64,000 bases of DNA from positions 248,001 through 312,000 of the forward strand of contig OZ025738.1 in the NCBI GenBank assembly GCA_964019335.1. Direction: 5' to 3'. The notes under the pieces are model-generated. The model saw only the letters and a list, made by a program, of their open reading frames with translations, was not told the origin of the DNA and did no database searches. This document shows positions 40,636 through 50,770 of the stretch, piece by piece. This DNA comes from Diplonema japonicum. Lineage: Eukaryota > Euglenozoa > Diplonemea > Diplonemida > Diplonemidae. Made by a program: the position numbers and the translations under genes. The stretch's first letter is position 1. Each line of letters begins with the position of its first letter.

Positions 40636-41044
40636 ATCAAATACCTGTTTCCCCCCCCCCCTTTTTTTTGTTTTGTTTTGTTTTGTTGTCGAATCTCAAA
40701 AAAGAAAAAAAAGAAAAAAAATAAGAAAGGCTGCGCTTCAACAGAAAATTGTCGTGTAGTACTGACAATTCTTCTGTCGTATATATATAGATGTTAAAGG
40801 GAAAACTCCACTTGAGGAACTAGGGGTGGGTGTGGGTGGGGGGGGGGGGGGGGGGGGGGGATGGCGGAATCCGTCTTGATATTCTCTGAATAATAACAGT
40901 AGAACTGGCCGGCGTGCACGCACGGCGTGCGGGGTAGAGGCCTGTCTGACCCTGTTCTGTGGGAGAAGGGAGAAAATATAGTGCACAAACAAAAAAACGA
41001 AGAAAAAAAAAAAACACATGCGAAAAAGAAACCCGATGATTTAA
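40636..41044. other. Spacer
   Basis: A C/T-rich stretch, an ATATAT run near 40785, a partial copy of the left-edge retroelement 3' end at about 40795-40825, and a G-run of about 25 at 40836-40860. No gene is supported. Confidence 0.5.
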
Positions 41045-41275
41045 AGGAAGCCGGAGGGCGCACCTCGGCCTAGCTGTAGCTTCTTCTTCCGCGTCGTGTC
41101 CTTAATGCGTGCGGGTACAGCTCAACCCCAGCCGGGGCGCCCCGGGTAACCAAGATTCTGAGCCCGTGCAGTTTGCTGCCTGTTCGCCACCCAGAGCATC
41201 TGCTTCCCACTTGGGCGCTAGGGAGGTCAACAGCGAACAACACATCTGATGTACTTCTTTATATTTCCATGTTAT
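41045..41275 (-). repeat. Repeat B, copy in minus orientation
   Basis: Inverted copy of 24235-24560 with the A-box-like segment (reverse of TAGCGCCCAAGTGG) near 41213 and the shared end ggtcaacagcgaacaacaca. Confidence 0.7.
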
Positions 41276-41400
41276 CCCCACTGAAAAGAAAAAAAAAAAG
41301 AAAAAAAAAAACCTGCCCCCCCCATAGCCAGCAGGCTATGCCCGCTTCCCAATCCCTTTTTTTTTTTTTTTTTTTTTTGGTGTTATAAACTTATTTTATT

Positions 41401-42333
41401 TTACCCCTCAAACATGGAGAAATGCTTCTCCAAATGAACAAACGTAGAAGCCGGGTCCATCTCCCAGAAAAGATGGCCCTGTCGCGGGAGGATTGCCAAT
41501 GAAGACCCAGGTATGCTGGCCCTCAAAGAGAGGCTGTGCGAGTACGGGATAATCCTGTCCCTGTCCCCGGTAATCACCATTGTAGGTGTCGTAATATGAG
41601 GGACTTGGTGCAACATACCCACTTCGAGAAAGTTCAAAAGCGCCGCTTCTTGAGATTTGGCTGAGGCAGGGTCGGTGTTGGTACCCATACGTTTTACCTC
41701 AGATTCTTCGTATTGATCGAGAAGCTCTTGAAATGCTTTGGGGTGAGCTGCGATCCAGTCCTCGGTGAAGCTGAATCCGAATAATTCTCGCATGTAAATT
41801 CCACGCTCTGCCGGGTCCTGAGGAATGGGCTGCATTGCCATTTCTCGATACCGTTTGGGAACTTCAAGATTGTAACGTGACTCAGCATAAGTACATCCAA
41901 GTGTTAAAGATGCCAGCATATCGCTGGCGAAGAGGGCGACCTTCATGGCTATACACCCGCCCATGGATACACCAACTAAATGGAATCTTTTCGAGGTTTG
42001 GTTTTGCTCTTTTTTCATGACCTCCACGCAGTCCTTTGCCATGTCTGCGAGCTCGAAGTGGAAGCCGGGTTTTTCGCTTTCTCCCGAACCGCGATTGTCC
42101 AAAGTGATCACTTTTCTTCCGGTGGCTGCCAGGCCCTCTGCGAGGCGGACCGAATCGTCCTTTGTCATGCCCAGCCCTCGAATGACCACCACAGGAGACA
42201 GATTCTGTGTTGCCCCAACCGGTTCCACCACGCGGTAGCATATCAAAACCCCTTGGTGGCCTACTGCCGTCTCGTCCCTGCAGCGGAAAACGGGTTTCTT
42301 AAGATGCGATTCGAGCGTTGCGAGGCGGTTCAT
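41401..42333 (-). CDS. Alpha/beta hydrolase
   Basis: 310 residues from the ATG at 42331-42333, directly after an A21 tract. Alpha/beta-hydrolase fold: oxyanion region IRGLGMTKDD, a LDNRGSGESEKP strand-loop, nucleophile elbow GVSMGG (Ser about 132), acid in ITGDRDRIIP, and His in RQGHLFWE. The cap region lies between about 165 and 235. This is a serine hydrolase of the esterase/lipase or C-C hydrolase type; the substrate cannot be read from sequence. No signal peptide. Catalytic triad complete. Confidence 0.85.
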   Translation of the reverse strand: MNRLATLESHLKKPVFRCRDETAVGHQGVLICYRVVEPVGATQNLSPVVVIRGLGMTKDDSVRLAEGLAATGRKVITLDNRGSGESEKPGFHFELADMAKDCVEVMKKEQNQTSKRFHLVGVSMGGCIAMKVALFASDMLASLTLGCTYAESRYNLEVPKRYREMAMQPIPQDPAERGIYMRELFGFSFTEDWIAAHPKAFQELLDQYEESEVKRMGTNTDPASAKSQEAALLNFLEVGMLHQVPHITTPTMVITGDRDRIIPYSHSLSLRASIPGSSLAILPRQGHLFWEMDPASTFVHLEKHFSMFEG

Positions 42334-42509
42334 TTTTTTTTTTTTTTTTTTTTTTCCTCTTTTTTCTTTTTTTTTTAAAATTCTGTGTGAGCTCCAAGTA
42401 TAATAGAAAAAAAAGAAAAGGGAAAAAAAAAACAAGCATCTGGGGGGGGGGGGGGTAAAAACACAGACTCCTCTCGTTCAAGTGGCAACACACGAAAAAA
42501 TGTTGTTCC

Positions 42510-42540
<31 letters not shown>

Positions 42541-42546
<6 letters not shown>

Positions 42547-42680
42547 CGGAACAACTAAACAAAATTTTGAAAAAAGAATTGTTATTGCAAAAAAAGAAAA
42601 AAAAGAGTAGAGGCAGCATTGTCCGTTTATCCCTACTGTGGGTGAAAAGGGCTTTGCACAAACATTATCGGCCGACTCTT
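42541..42680 (+). repeat. Repeat A, copy 4
   Basis: Core as in the other copies, ending ggccgactc then a T-run. It lies about 210 bp upstream of the alpha/beta-hydrolase start. Confidence 0.75.
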
Positions 42681-42966
42681 TTTTTTTTGTTTTTTTTTTT
42701 TTTCTTTCGCTCGAAAAAAAGACAGAAATAAAAAAGAAAAAAAAAACTGTCCGATAAATCCGATAATTCCGTATTTTCTTGAAAGAACCTTGAACCCCGT
42801 GGTTTTTTCGCTTTTACAGTAAAAAAGACTCAAAAAAAAAAAAGAAGAAGAAATAAAAGTTTAGTACTAAAAAAAATAATAATAAAAAAAGAAAAACCTA
42901 CAAAAAAAAAAAAAAGGGAATTGCGATAATAAAGACTTCTTTTCGATAACTACAATAACAAAAGTG

Positions 42967-43011
<45 letters not shown>

Positions 43012-43019
43012 CTTTTTAA

Positions 43020-44303
43020 CCATCTACCAACGAGCGTCTTTATAGAGACGATTTGAAAAAAAATCTTTTGCGCAAAGGGCTTTCAATGCGATACAGCCTG
43101 GACACTTCTCGCATCCGGGGTCCTGCGCGGAAAATATGAAAAATATAAACTAAATGCTGTGTTTCCCTGGATCTCGATGCTGCTTCTCTGCATACCTTCC
43201 TAGGTGCCCTTTTGTCGATGGACTTGGATATCAAGGGGGGGGGATCTGGGTACGCCACCGTCACGTCAAGAGACCGCTTTTTGACTATTCTGGGAAATCT
43301 GTGTTTCCACAGCGAAACAAACAAGCGTGCTGACTCTCTACCTATCGCGAAGGCCTCCCGGAGATCACGGATGCCCCAAAGAAGCGAGGCCGCAAGCCCA
43401 AGGACGCGCACCCTGTGGGGACACCCAGTTCCACCAGCACGTGAGCACAACGTGGCATGACATCAAGCCTGTGCGCTTTCTGTCGACGTTGGATGTTCTG
43501 GTGAAGTCAAATTTGGCGTGTTGGCCAAAAGAGAATGAAAGCCGGAGGCCCTCCAGAAAGGACACCAAGTGCATATTTACAACACCGCAATGGGCGGAAC
43601 CGACGCTGGGTGATGCTGTGACAAAACGCCATAAACGCACCCTTATGACTTCGAAGTGGCCCCTGAAAGTATTTTCGTACTTGTTAGATAAATCTCTGGC
43701 AAATGCCCGGCTTGTTTGGAAAGAAGCGTGCCCCCCAACACCCTGAGTACGAACGACAGTGGATTCACGCCTTTCAAAGAGGCAGTCATCGAAGGGCTAC
43801 TAGGGAGGCTGCCCAAACAACAGCTAAAGTCAACTACAGAGCAGGCTGCCCCAATACCATGCCCCGAAACATTGCAAGTCGAAAAGACCCCTATTTCAGT
43901 GTTCAGCCTGCTTGGTACAACTTTGCGTGACTCCGGGCTTCAAAGACTACCACCTTGCCGGGGATACCCCCCAGAAACCCCTCTCGGGGTCAAAAAAGAA
44001 GTCCCCCAGCCCTGGGGCACGTACGAACCGCGTCAAGAAGGCCTTAAATAGCTTTTTATAGAATTTTACAGTCGATTTTTTTTTTGACTTGTTTTTTTGT
44101 ACCCCCTCTCGAGCACTTCGGGAACGATATTTTTGACAATGTTGTGGGGGTGGGCCCTGCTGTGGGCACTCTCTCTCTAGAATAGGGACATCTGGAGGCA
44201 TTTCCGGGGCATATAGCCCCAGCGTTGCGCTAGAATAGTTTTTTCTTTTTGAAGTTTTGAAAATTTACCCCCTGGTGGGCAAAAATGGTCCGTTGGTAGA
44301 TGG
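43020..44303 (+). mobile_element. piggyBac-like DNA transposon with TTAA target duplication
   Basis: The element is bounded by 13-bp perfect inverted ends, CCATCTACCAACG (43020-43032) and its complement (44291-44303). Each end is directly flanked by TTAA (43016-43019 and 44304-44307), the exact insertion signature of piggyBac. Inside, plus-strand frames resemble piggyBac transposase: SRDRFLTILGNLCFH near the start; KPVRFLSTLD, then SKWPLKVFSYLLDKSLANARLVWK near the end. An AT-hook-like KKRGRKPK lies between. At 1284 bp with broken frames it lacks part of the DDD core and is non-autonomous. Confidence 0.85.
43195..43960 (+). pseudogene. piggyBac-type transposase remnant
   Basis: Three overlapping plus frames (43212-43460, 43327-43746, 43703-43930) carry the N-terminal part (VTSRDRFLTILGNLCFHSE) and C-terminal parts (DIKPVRFLST; WPLKVFSYLLDKSLANA) of a DDE_Tnp_1_7-type transposase. 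The segment between, which should hold the catalytic Asp residues, is too short, so internal deletion plus frameshifts are inferred. Confidence 0.7.
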
Positions 44304-44307
44304 TTAA

Positions 44308-44818
44308 TGTGCTCTCTCCCAGAACCTTCTGAACCCATAATCTTTGATTTTCTCGTTTCAGGGGTTTGTGACGTGAGAGCCATTTGAAGAACATCTCTCG
44401 ATTCTGAGTAGGCTATTCAATTTAAAAAAAAAAAAAAAATCACACACGGCGTTTCTTTTTCCACCGACACCACGAACCATAATTTTTCATTAGAAAATAA
44501 AGGTTGCTGAGTTGTGGTGCAAAAAAAAAGAGATCCAAATCTTTCCTTTTGTCGTGTTTTACTTAGTTTTCTTTTTTTTTCTTTTTTTCTTTTAAAAAAA
44601 AAAGAACTAAAGGAGATGAATTGTTTTCCTGTTTTTTCTTCTTCTTCCCCCTCCCCCTTTTTTTCTTCTTCTTTCTCTCCTCTTGCCTTCGCTATTCCCG
44701 CAATACGGCAAATCAATCGCAAGAGGGCATTTTTTTTTTTTTTTTTTTTCCCCAGGTATTATCTTAAAAAGAAAAAAGAAATTACACTTAGAATTCAATT
44801 TTTGAGCACACATAAGGT

Positions 44819-44853
<35 letters not shown>

Positions 44854-44996
44854 CCTTCTCTGATATGTGCAAAAAACTGAACGATAAAAAAATGAAAATA
44901 AAGACAGCAAAAACATGTTGCGAAAAAAAAAAAAAAAAAAACTATTCTTTTAAGGTATGCGTTTTTGCGCTCACCGGCCGAGCTGCGCATGTTGCG

Positions 44997-45029
<33 letters not shown>

Positions 45030-45237
45030 CAGGCAGGAGAGAAGATTTAGAAGAAGAAAAAAATATAATGGGAGGGGTTTTTTTGTTTTAATTTTTTAAA
45101 ATGTTCTATTATCTTTTTAAAAAAAATTTTTTTAAAAAAAAAAAAAGGATGGGATGGGTGCGTGGGAAAAAGGGGGAAAAAAAAAAAAAAAAAAAAAAAA
45201 AGGGGAAACAAAAAAAGGAGCAATAATTACATACTCA
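44308..45237. other. AT-rich spacer
   Basis: No gene is recognised. It holds several long A/T-runs, and 44935-44997 carries the tgcgctcaccggccg repeat also at 39845-39915 and 60690-60750. Confidence 0.5.
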
Positions 45238-46359
45238 TCACAGCACTTCCCCGGTGATGTCCTTAATACCCATGTCCCCGGGTGTGTGCAGCTTCTGCTG
45301 CGTGAGCTTTGAACCCCATTGCATTTTCGTCAGATCGACGAGCCTCCACTGTGTGTTTGAATAAGTCCTGATTAAATATTGCCTCTTCTGGGGAAGCTTC
45401 AGAGTAGTGTACTCGGTGAAGTCGGATGTGCCGTCAGATAAATGGTTCTTGTGGGCGCAGATGCCCTTGGGGATGTAAACCGTATTGAGGATGGACGAAG
45501 CAAGCTCGATGGCTTGTGACACGTTAGTAGCTGGCGAGTTCAACTGCGCGAACTGTTTAATGTAAAACATTCGCACGAAACGTCCCGGAGGACTTGCGTC
45601 ACCGGGGAGCCCTAACAGATTAATCCCGTGGCTTATCTCCAACGGTACCATTCCGATTTCAGAGGGAACGGCGATCTTCGACCTGTCCGGCCAGTCCGTT
45701 GAAATGGGGACGAAATTGTTGAGATTTTCCAAATGCCAACCAAACGACGGGTCGTTCGTCATAACCTTCACAGTGTTGTTGTGCGCTTTCAATTCACCAT
45801 CAATGTACTCAATTACTACAGATCCCCCGATTGCGTCGGTAACTTGCCAGTGAAGCTGTCCGGAAGTTGAAATGTCGGGCAAGGACACCACACGCATAGT
45901 TTTTAACTCAACAAGCATTTCGGCAACAGTCGCAAAAGAAGACAACACCCACGTGGTGAAATCGTTGTAACAAAGCGAATTCGAAGGGTCTTGAGCAGAC
46001 ATATATTTTGACCCTCTGAAAGTATGTGCTTGGATAGATAATCCTAGCACATTTATCCCGTCAGAGACTCGGCCGAAATCGTCGTTGTACCCAATCCCCA
46101 CCCACGCGTGTTTTGTCTCCCAGCCCGTCGTGGCCAGGTTTCTGCAATCGGACGATCTTGCCACATCGTTTGTAGAGTTGAAAACCACGCCGTTTGGTGC
46201 TTTAACTATAAGCCAGTTGTACGGGTAATCCTCTTTGGGAAGCGGGACCCACCCATTGGCCTCCATGCTCCTGCCTAAGACGTCGAAACCGTCTTCGCTC
46301 TTGATTGCAAAGTAGCTGCATCCTATAGTGAGCGCTGTCACTATGGGTAGGAATACCAT
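45238..46359 (-). CDS. Choloylglycine-hydrolase / penicillin V acylase-like protein
   Basis: 373 residues from the ATG at 46357-46359 after a purine leader. A short hydrophobic N-terminus (MVFLPIVTALTIG) precedes Cys14. In this Ntn-hydrolase family the mature chain starts with a catalytic Cys, and CSYFAIKSEDGFDVLGRSME matches the family start (C-[ST]...GRxME). Further matches are DGINVLGLSI, then VVIEYIDGELKAHNNTVKVMTNDPSFGWHLEN, with the Asn/Asp pair typical of the site. It should hydrolyse a linear amide bond, of bile-salt, penicillin or N-acyl type. The leader could be a signal peptide or be removed by autoprocessing. Length fits the family. Confidence 0.8.
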   Translation of the reverse strand: MVFLPIVTALTIGCSYFAIKSEDGFDVLGRSMEANGWVPLPKEDYPYNWLIVKAPNGVVFNSTNDVARSSDCRNLATTGWETKHAWVGIGYNDDFGRVSDGINVLGLSIQAHTFRGSKYMSAQDPSNSLCYNDFTTWVLSSFATVAEMLVELKTMRVVSLPDISTSGQLHWQVTDAIGGSVVIEYIDGELKAHNNTVKVMTNDPSFGWHLENLNNFVPISTDWPDRSKIAVPSEIGMVPLEISHGINLLGLPGDASPPGRFVRMFYIKQFAQLNSPATNVSQAIELASSILNTVYIPKGICAHKNHLSDGTSDFTEYTTLKLPQKRQYLIRTYSNTQWRLVDLTKMQWGSKLTQQKLHTPGDMGIKDITGEVL

Positions 46360-46389
46360 TTTTTTTCCTCTTTTTTTTTTTTTTTTTTT

Positions 46390-46514
46390 TTTTGAGATTT
46401 TTTGAAAAGAATTGTTATTGCAAAAAAAAAAAAAAAAAAAGAGTAGAGACAGCTTTGTCCGTTTATCCCTACTGTGGGTGAAAAACGGCTTTGCACAAAC
46501 AATCAGCTGACTCT
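46390..46514 (+). repeat. Repeat A, copy 5
   Basis: Full core, ending caatcagctgactc followed by T6. It lies within 160 bp upstream of the hydrolase gene start. Confidence 0.8.
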
Positions 46515-47222
46515 TTTTTAGAACTAGGGGGGGGGGGGGGGGGGGGGGGCTGCTCACCCATATTCTGTTTCTTTCTTTTTTTTTTCTTCTTTTTTTTCCC
46601 CCCCGAGTTAGAATAGCGTTCAATAGGTATTTACCCTCCCCCCCCCCCCCCCCCCAACTTTCGAAAAAAGAAATTAGTAAATTTGAAAAAAAAAAAAAAA
46701 AAAAGGGAAAAAAAAAAAGTTTAAAGTCATCGAGTCGATATTGATTGGTTTTCACCTTTTTTTTTTTGGCCAGAGCTAGGGGGGAGGGGGGGGATGTAAA
46801 ATTTACAGGCCCAGAAAGAAAAAAAGTGGAGAGGGCCACAAAAAGCAATTATTAAACACTATACCTACTGAATGTTTTGGTTTGTGGGAGGCCTGCCTGG
46901 AATAAAAAGCGAAAATAATAAAAACAGGTGAGTCACCGGCACAGGGCCGCGGGGAGACAACTCACTGTTTCCCCCCCCCCAAAAAAAAGAAGAAAAAGGG
47001 TAATTTATTTACCACCCCGACAAAAGAACGACAACGCCAGGTTTCCGTCTTTACTTTTGCTCAAAATATTTTCCGCCCCGGGTCCGTTAATGTTAAGTGA
47101 CCTGGCCACTAAACGGATCAGAAGAGTTTTCGAATTTGTGTGTAATTTTTCGGATATTTGTCCCTTGCTATGTTCTGTATTAATAAATGTGCTGTTAAGT
47201 TATAAATTATGTATCTTTTTTT
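46515..47222. other. Spacer with G- and C-runs
   Basis: G-run at about 46526-46548, C-run at about 46638-46655, A-runs. No gene. 46925-46975 has a weak inverted repeat (ggtgagtcac ... actcactg). Confidence 0.5.
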
Positions 47223-47266
47223 TATTATTTCACTCTTCGTCATTTTCTTCACTCACTAGGGGCCTC

Positions 47267-47340
47267 ATTATTTAACGCGAAATGGCCATTATTTAACGCG
47301 AAACGGCCATTATTTAACGCGAAATCGCCATTATTTAACT
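47267..47340. repeat. 21-bp tandem repeat at transposon end
   Basis: Three and a half units of cattatttaacgcgaaa plus tgg/cgg/tcg and cc (period 21 bp). The single-copy form (ttaaataatg) recurs at the right inner end and at 49302-49390. It could be a transposase binding array. Confidence 0.75.
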
Positions 47341-47559
47341 ACTGTAAAACGAAAAACTCCCGGACGGAAAAATGTCCGAGTTTTTTTGGCGTCCGGGAAT
47401 TTTTCCGTCCGGGAGTTTTTTTTAGGTAAGGCCGTCAGGGGGCCTGGTCCACTACTACCTACATACTATACTGGCCTGGGCTGCAAACGGCAACCGCGCG
47501 AAGAAACCCCCAGGGTTCCCTTTCTGCATCTTTGTCCTCACTTGCTGCCCCTGAGGCAA

Positions 47560-48800
47560 TCAGCTTGTCGAGCCTTCGTGTGGCCTACTACCTTTCTTAA
47601 TAGATGCTTTACAGCTGCGTTCAACCCAATATCCATCGGTTGAACCATGTAGGTGAGCCCAGGGGGACAAAAGCAATGTGCACGTTTGCGCCTGCGAACC
47701 ACTCTACGAACCCATAGGCATAGGTCGTGTGAGAGTTGTGGTCGCCGACAAGCAGCAGAATCGGCCCGTTCGGCAAAACTATGGGAATCGATGATTTATA
47801 GCAAAAAGGAAGAAACAGCTCCGTAACCCAGATACCGAGTATCATAATTAGCCCAATGATTGGGCGATGCCGTTAGGCTCCATTCGACGGGGCACGGATA
47901 ATCCCTGCCGGTTGCGTTTCCGCTTTGCCTTTGTATTTAAGTTGCAACCCATCCAGCCAAGGAAACAGCCAGCTGTTCGGTTATAGCCCGTTTTGTCCCC
48001 CACGCCACGGACTTTTACGACCTTAGCACCCCTTTTCGTTTTAGTTTTAACCCTGTATTCCAGACCAATTCCGGCCTTACTTTATGGGTGTCGATTATGG
48101 ACCTGAATTCCATGGTGAAACAGCGTGCCTTCTCGTTGTCCTTCTCGTTTCCGGGCTTTCCGGAGGTGGCTTGCGGCTTTTGTCTTTCTTGCTGCAAAGT
48201 TTTGTCAGCCTAGTCAGTGGAAAAGGACAGTGCTCCACCAAAGTCTGCCAGGTTTGTCTTTCGGGCTGGATTGGCGCGCAGCAGCCCTTCTGCATAGGTG
48301 CATATTTGTTGTGCTGGGATAAGCTCGCCAAGCCCGTTTTACCTATCGACTCAAGCAAAAACCTTTCAGCCCCCGAAGGATGCTAAATCCCGTATTGGGC
48401 GATACGCTGCTATCACGGCGTCGCGGCGGCCAGGGTGTGGTAGGGTGAATAGCAACGTCCAGTATTTCCGCCTGGAAGAAACTGGGCTCTGTTGAACCTG
48501 TTGCTGCCGTCTTCTGACCGAGGCAGAGGCCGCCAAGCTGCTTTCGGGGGTTTGTACTGGCCTTCTCGGCCCGGTGTAAGGAGTTTATCTCCACCTCTCG
48601 GGGGTGAGCTGGCCGGGGGTGTCAGCACCAAAGTTGGGCCCCTCACAAGCCAGCTGCTCAACGTGCCTTGGGTAGTCGAACTGGTTAATTTGACGAAAGA
48701 AGTACGGGTTTATGAGAAGTTAAAGATCCCGTGGGTGCTGTTTGTTGGTGCATTGAAAGGAGAAGAAAAATTCAAACTGCCACGCAGGGTAAACATTTTG
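47560..48800 (-). pseudogene. Degenerate pogo-type transposase
   Basis: Pieces in shifting frames: RGPTLVLTP (the basic domain start after the HTH, about 48635), VRPELVWNTGLKLKRKG followed by AKVVKVRG (the N-x-DETG-like strand of the DDE domain, with the Asp-Glu lost, about 48010-48090), GPILLLVGDHNSH with the second Asp (about 47745-47785), and, after a frameshift, MVQPMDIGLNAAVKHLLRK, equal to the QPLDVGVF-type motif of pogo/Tigger (about 47590-47650). The order and spacing fit DDE_1 transposases. Multiple stops show it is dead. Confidence 0.7.
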
Positions 48801-49301
48801 GCTCTGCACAAGGAATAAAGCCCTTCCAGGCAAACGTGGTGGGAGCTGTTACCCCCCCTTAAGTAAAAAAACTTCTTCCCAGAAAAACTCCCGGACGGAA
48901 AAATGTCCGGGTTTTTTTGGTGTCCGGGAGTTTTTCTGTCCGACATTATTCGTTTTACAGTAGTTAAATAATGAGATTTTGCAGTTAAATAATGGCCCTT
49001 CAGAGTGGGAAAATGAGTCTCGCCGTGGAAAAAAATGCACCCAACCCCTTGAAAAGTTTTTTTGGGGTGGGGGTATTTTGACTATTTTTGGCCATCTGAG
49101 GCCATTCCAGCCCTTAAAAGTGGGAATAAGTGCCTTACTTCCCCTTTAAATGCCACGGCGAAATAGCAACCCCATATTACCTTAGGAAAATCCCCAAAAA
49201 GGCTGACCTGCGTGAAAAAAAACAGCAGTGAAAGCAGTGAAGAGTGAGTGACTCAAATGACGAAGAGTGAAATAAAACGACTTACTTGCCGCCAAATGAG
49301 C

Positions 49302-49389
49302 CATTATTTAACTCTCGTTACCCGTTTTTTTGCACGAGGGCCCGCAGGGCCCTCGTGCAAAAAATTCGGGAACTCGAGTTAAATAATGA
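49302..49389. repeat. Large near-perfect palindrome P1 (cruciform-type)
   Basis: About 88 bp: cattatttaactc ... gagttaaataatg outside and the perfect core tgcacgagggcccgcagggccctcgtgca at the centre (29 bp, odd-centred). The outer arms reuse the ttaaataatg motif of the neighbouring transposon. Confidence 0.85.
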
Positions 49390-49760
49390 CTCATAATTTG
49401 TTGGCAATAAATAGTTATTTTTTTGGGGTTTTGGACCCGATTTGGGACTTTTAAATTCAACAACAAAGGTACGGTGCATTAAAATTAACAGCACATTTAA
49501 TAATAATAATAATACAGAACAAAAAATAAGGTACAAACCCGATAGTAAAAATATGAGTCCGTCCGGGAAAAAAAGAAAAAAAAAAAAAAATCAGATGACT
49601 GCATTTTTCCACCATTCTTGACATTTTTTAATCTCCCGAACGAGCTCATAAAAAAATATAAAAAAAAAATGAAAAAGAAAGAAAAGTGGAAAAAAAAAAC
49701 CATGCAGGGCTCGTTTTTTTTTTTTTTTTTTTAAGCGGACAGACCTAATTAATAGCTATT
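49390..49760. other. AT-rich spacer
   Basis: No gene; A and T runs. Confidence 0.5.
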
Positions 49761-49884
49761 TACTGCCAACAAGTAATGACTTTACCGTTACCTCGAGGTT
49801 CCGCATTTTACCGTCGAGGGCCCGCAGGGCCCGAGATGGTAAAATGCGGAACCGAGAGGTCGGTAAAGCATTACTTGGCGGTAG
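49761..49884. repeat. Large palindrome P2 with the same GC core as P1
   Basis: About 124 bp with arms tgccaacaagtaatg / cattacttggcgg outside, gttccgcattttacc / ggtaaaatgcggaac inside, and the core gagggcccgcagggccc shared with P1. Confidence 0.85.
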
Positions 49885-50383
49885 GTAAGTGGTTTTATTT
49901 CACGACACTCTGAAATTACTTCGCCACTGGGAGCGCGGCGGGGTGTCACCATCTCTAATCAGGCCTTCTCATACCTGGCGCGGCCGCTGGCTCCTTTTTT
50001 TCTGCTGCTTCGGTATTTCGAAGTCTTTTGGGGAGCTTGGGTAAGCTGACTAAGTTACCCTTACCCGCAGAGTTACCCCCAGAAACTGGGAACAAGGCCT
50101 AGCCAAAAGTGGGCAAATTGGGAGGAAAAAGTAGGAACTGAGCCGAGGCAAAAGTTGGCCAATTGAGCTGAACCTGGGGGGAAATAGCAAACTGAGAGGA
50201 AAAAGTAGCCCCACTGGGAACTGAACCGAGGCAAAAATTGGCCCACCGAGGCATATTATTTACCGGAAACCCCCCTATTACTTCACGGAAAACAGGCCAT
50301 TATTTCACCGTGAAGTAATGAGATTTAGCGTGAAGTAATTTCTGAAGAGTGAAATAAAAAATATAAAACTTGGGTCTGGAGGC

Positions 50384-50425
<42 letters not shown>

Positions 50426-50460
50426 GTCTTAGCCCCTTAATTTAGAGTTTAAATATATAT
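49885..50460. other. Transposon-derived non-coding DNA
   Basis: Contains gtgaagtaat/ttatttcaccgtgaagtaatg palindromic motifs near 50270-50350 and an A45-type run near 50383-50424. No gene. Confidence 0.5.
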
Positions 50461-50767
50461 GAGCTCGTCCGAAAAAAAATGTCAACACTTTTTTGGGCAC
50501 CTCCGAAAATTTCTTGTTTTGATTATTTGAGCAAAAAAAGGGCAGCATGCAACCATAGGAAGATGACATATATGGTGTACCTGTTGCCGTTCTTTCAATT
50601 GCGATGCTTGTTTTGCCATGAGGGCATTGTGACCTATATGGTGAACACACTCAGACCGCAATTCTGCACACAAAGTGGTGTCGGACTACTTTTGTACTTA
50701 GAAATTTTCCGAGGATTTTTCCGTTGCAAAAGAGGGTCATTTGTTGACATTTTCTTCCGGACGAGCT
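50461..50767. mobile_element. 307-bp TIR element with TAT duplication
   Basis: Inverted ends of about 27 bp (gagctcgtccgaaaaaaaat and 7 more bases, against 50742-50767) and TAT directly on both sides (50458-50460, 50768-50770). No coding capacity of note: a small MITE-like element. Direct short repeats tatatggtg occur inside (about 50569 and 50635). Confidence 0.7.
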
Positions 50768-50770
50768 CTA

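Larger units (their letters stand above)
47223..49279 (-). mobile_element. pogo-like (Tc1/mariner superfamily) DNA transposon with nested inverted ends
   Basis: Outer inverted ends: 47226-47258 (tttcactcttcgtcatttt onward) against 49243-49279. Inner inverted ends: 47329-47353 (cattatttaactactgtaaa) against 48949-48974. A hairpin-forming copy of actcccggacggaaaaatgtccg lies just inside each inner end. Between them, on the minus strand, is a degraded pogo-type transposase. It has not been checked which pair of ends is the functional terminus; nested insertion or end duplication is possible. Confidence 0.7.
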
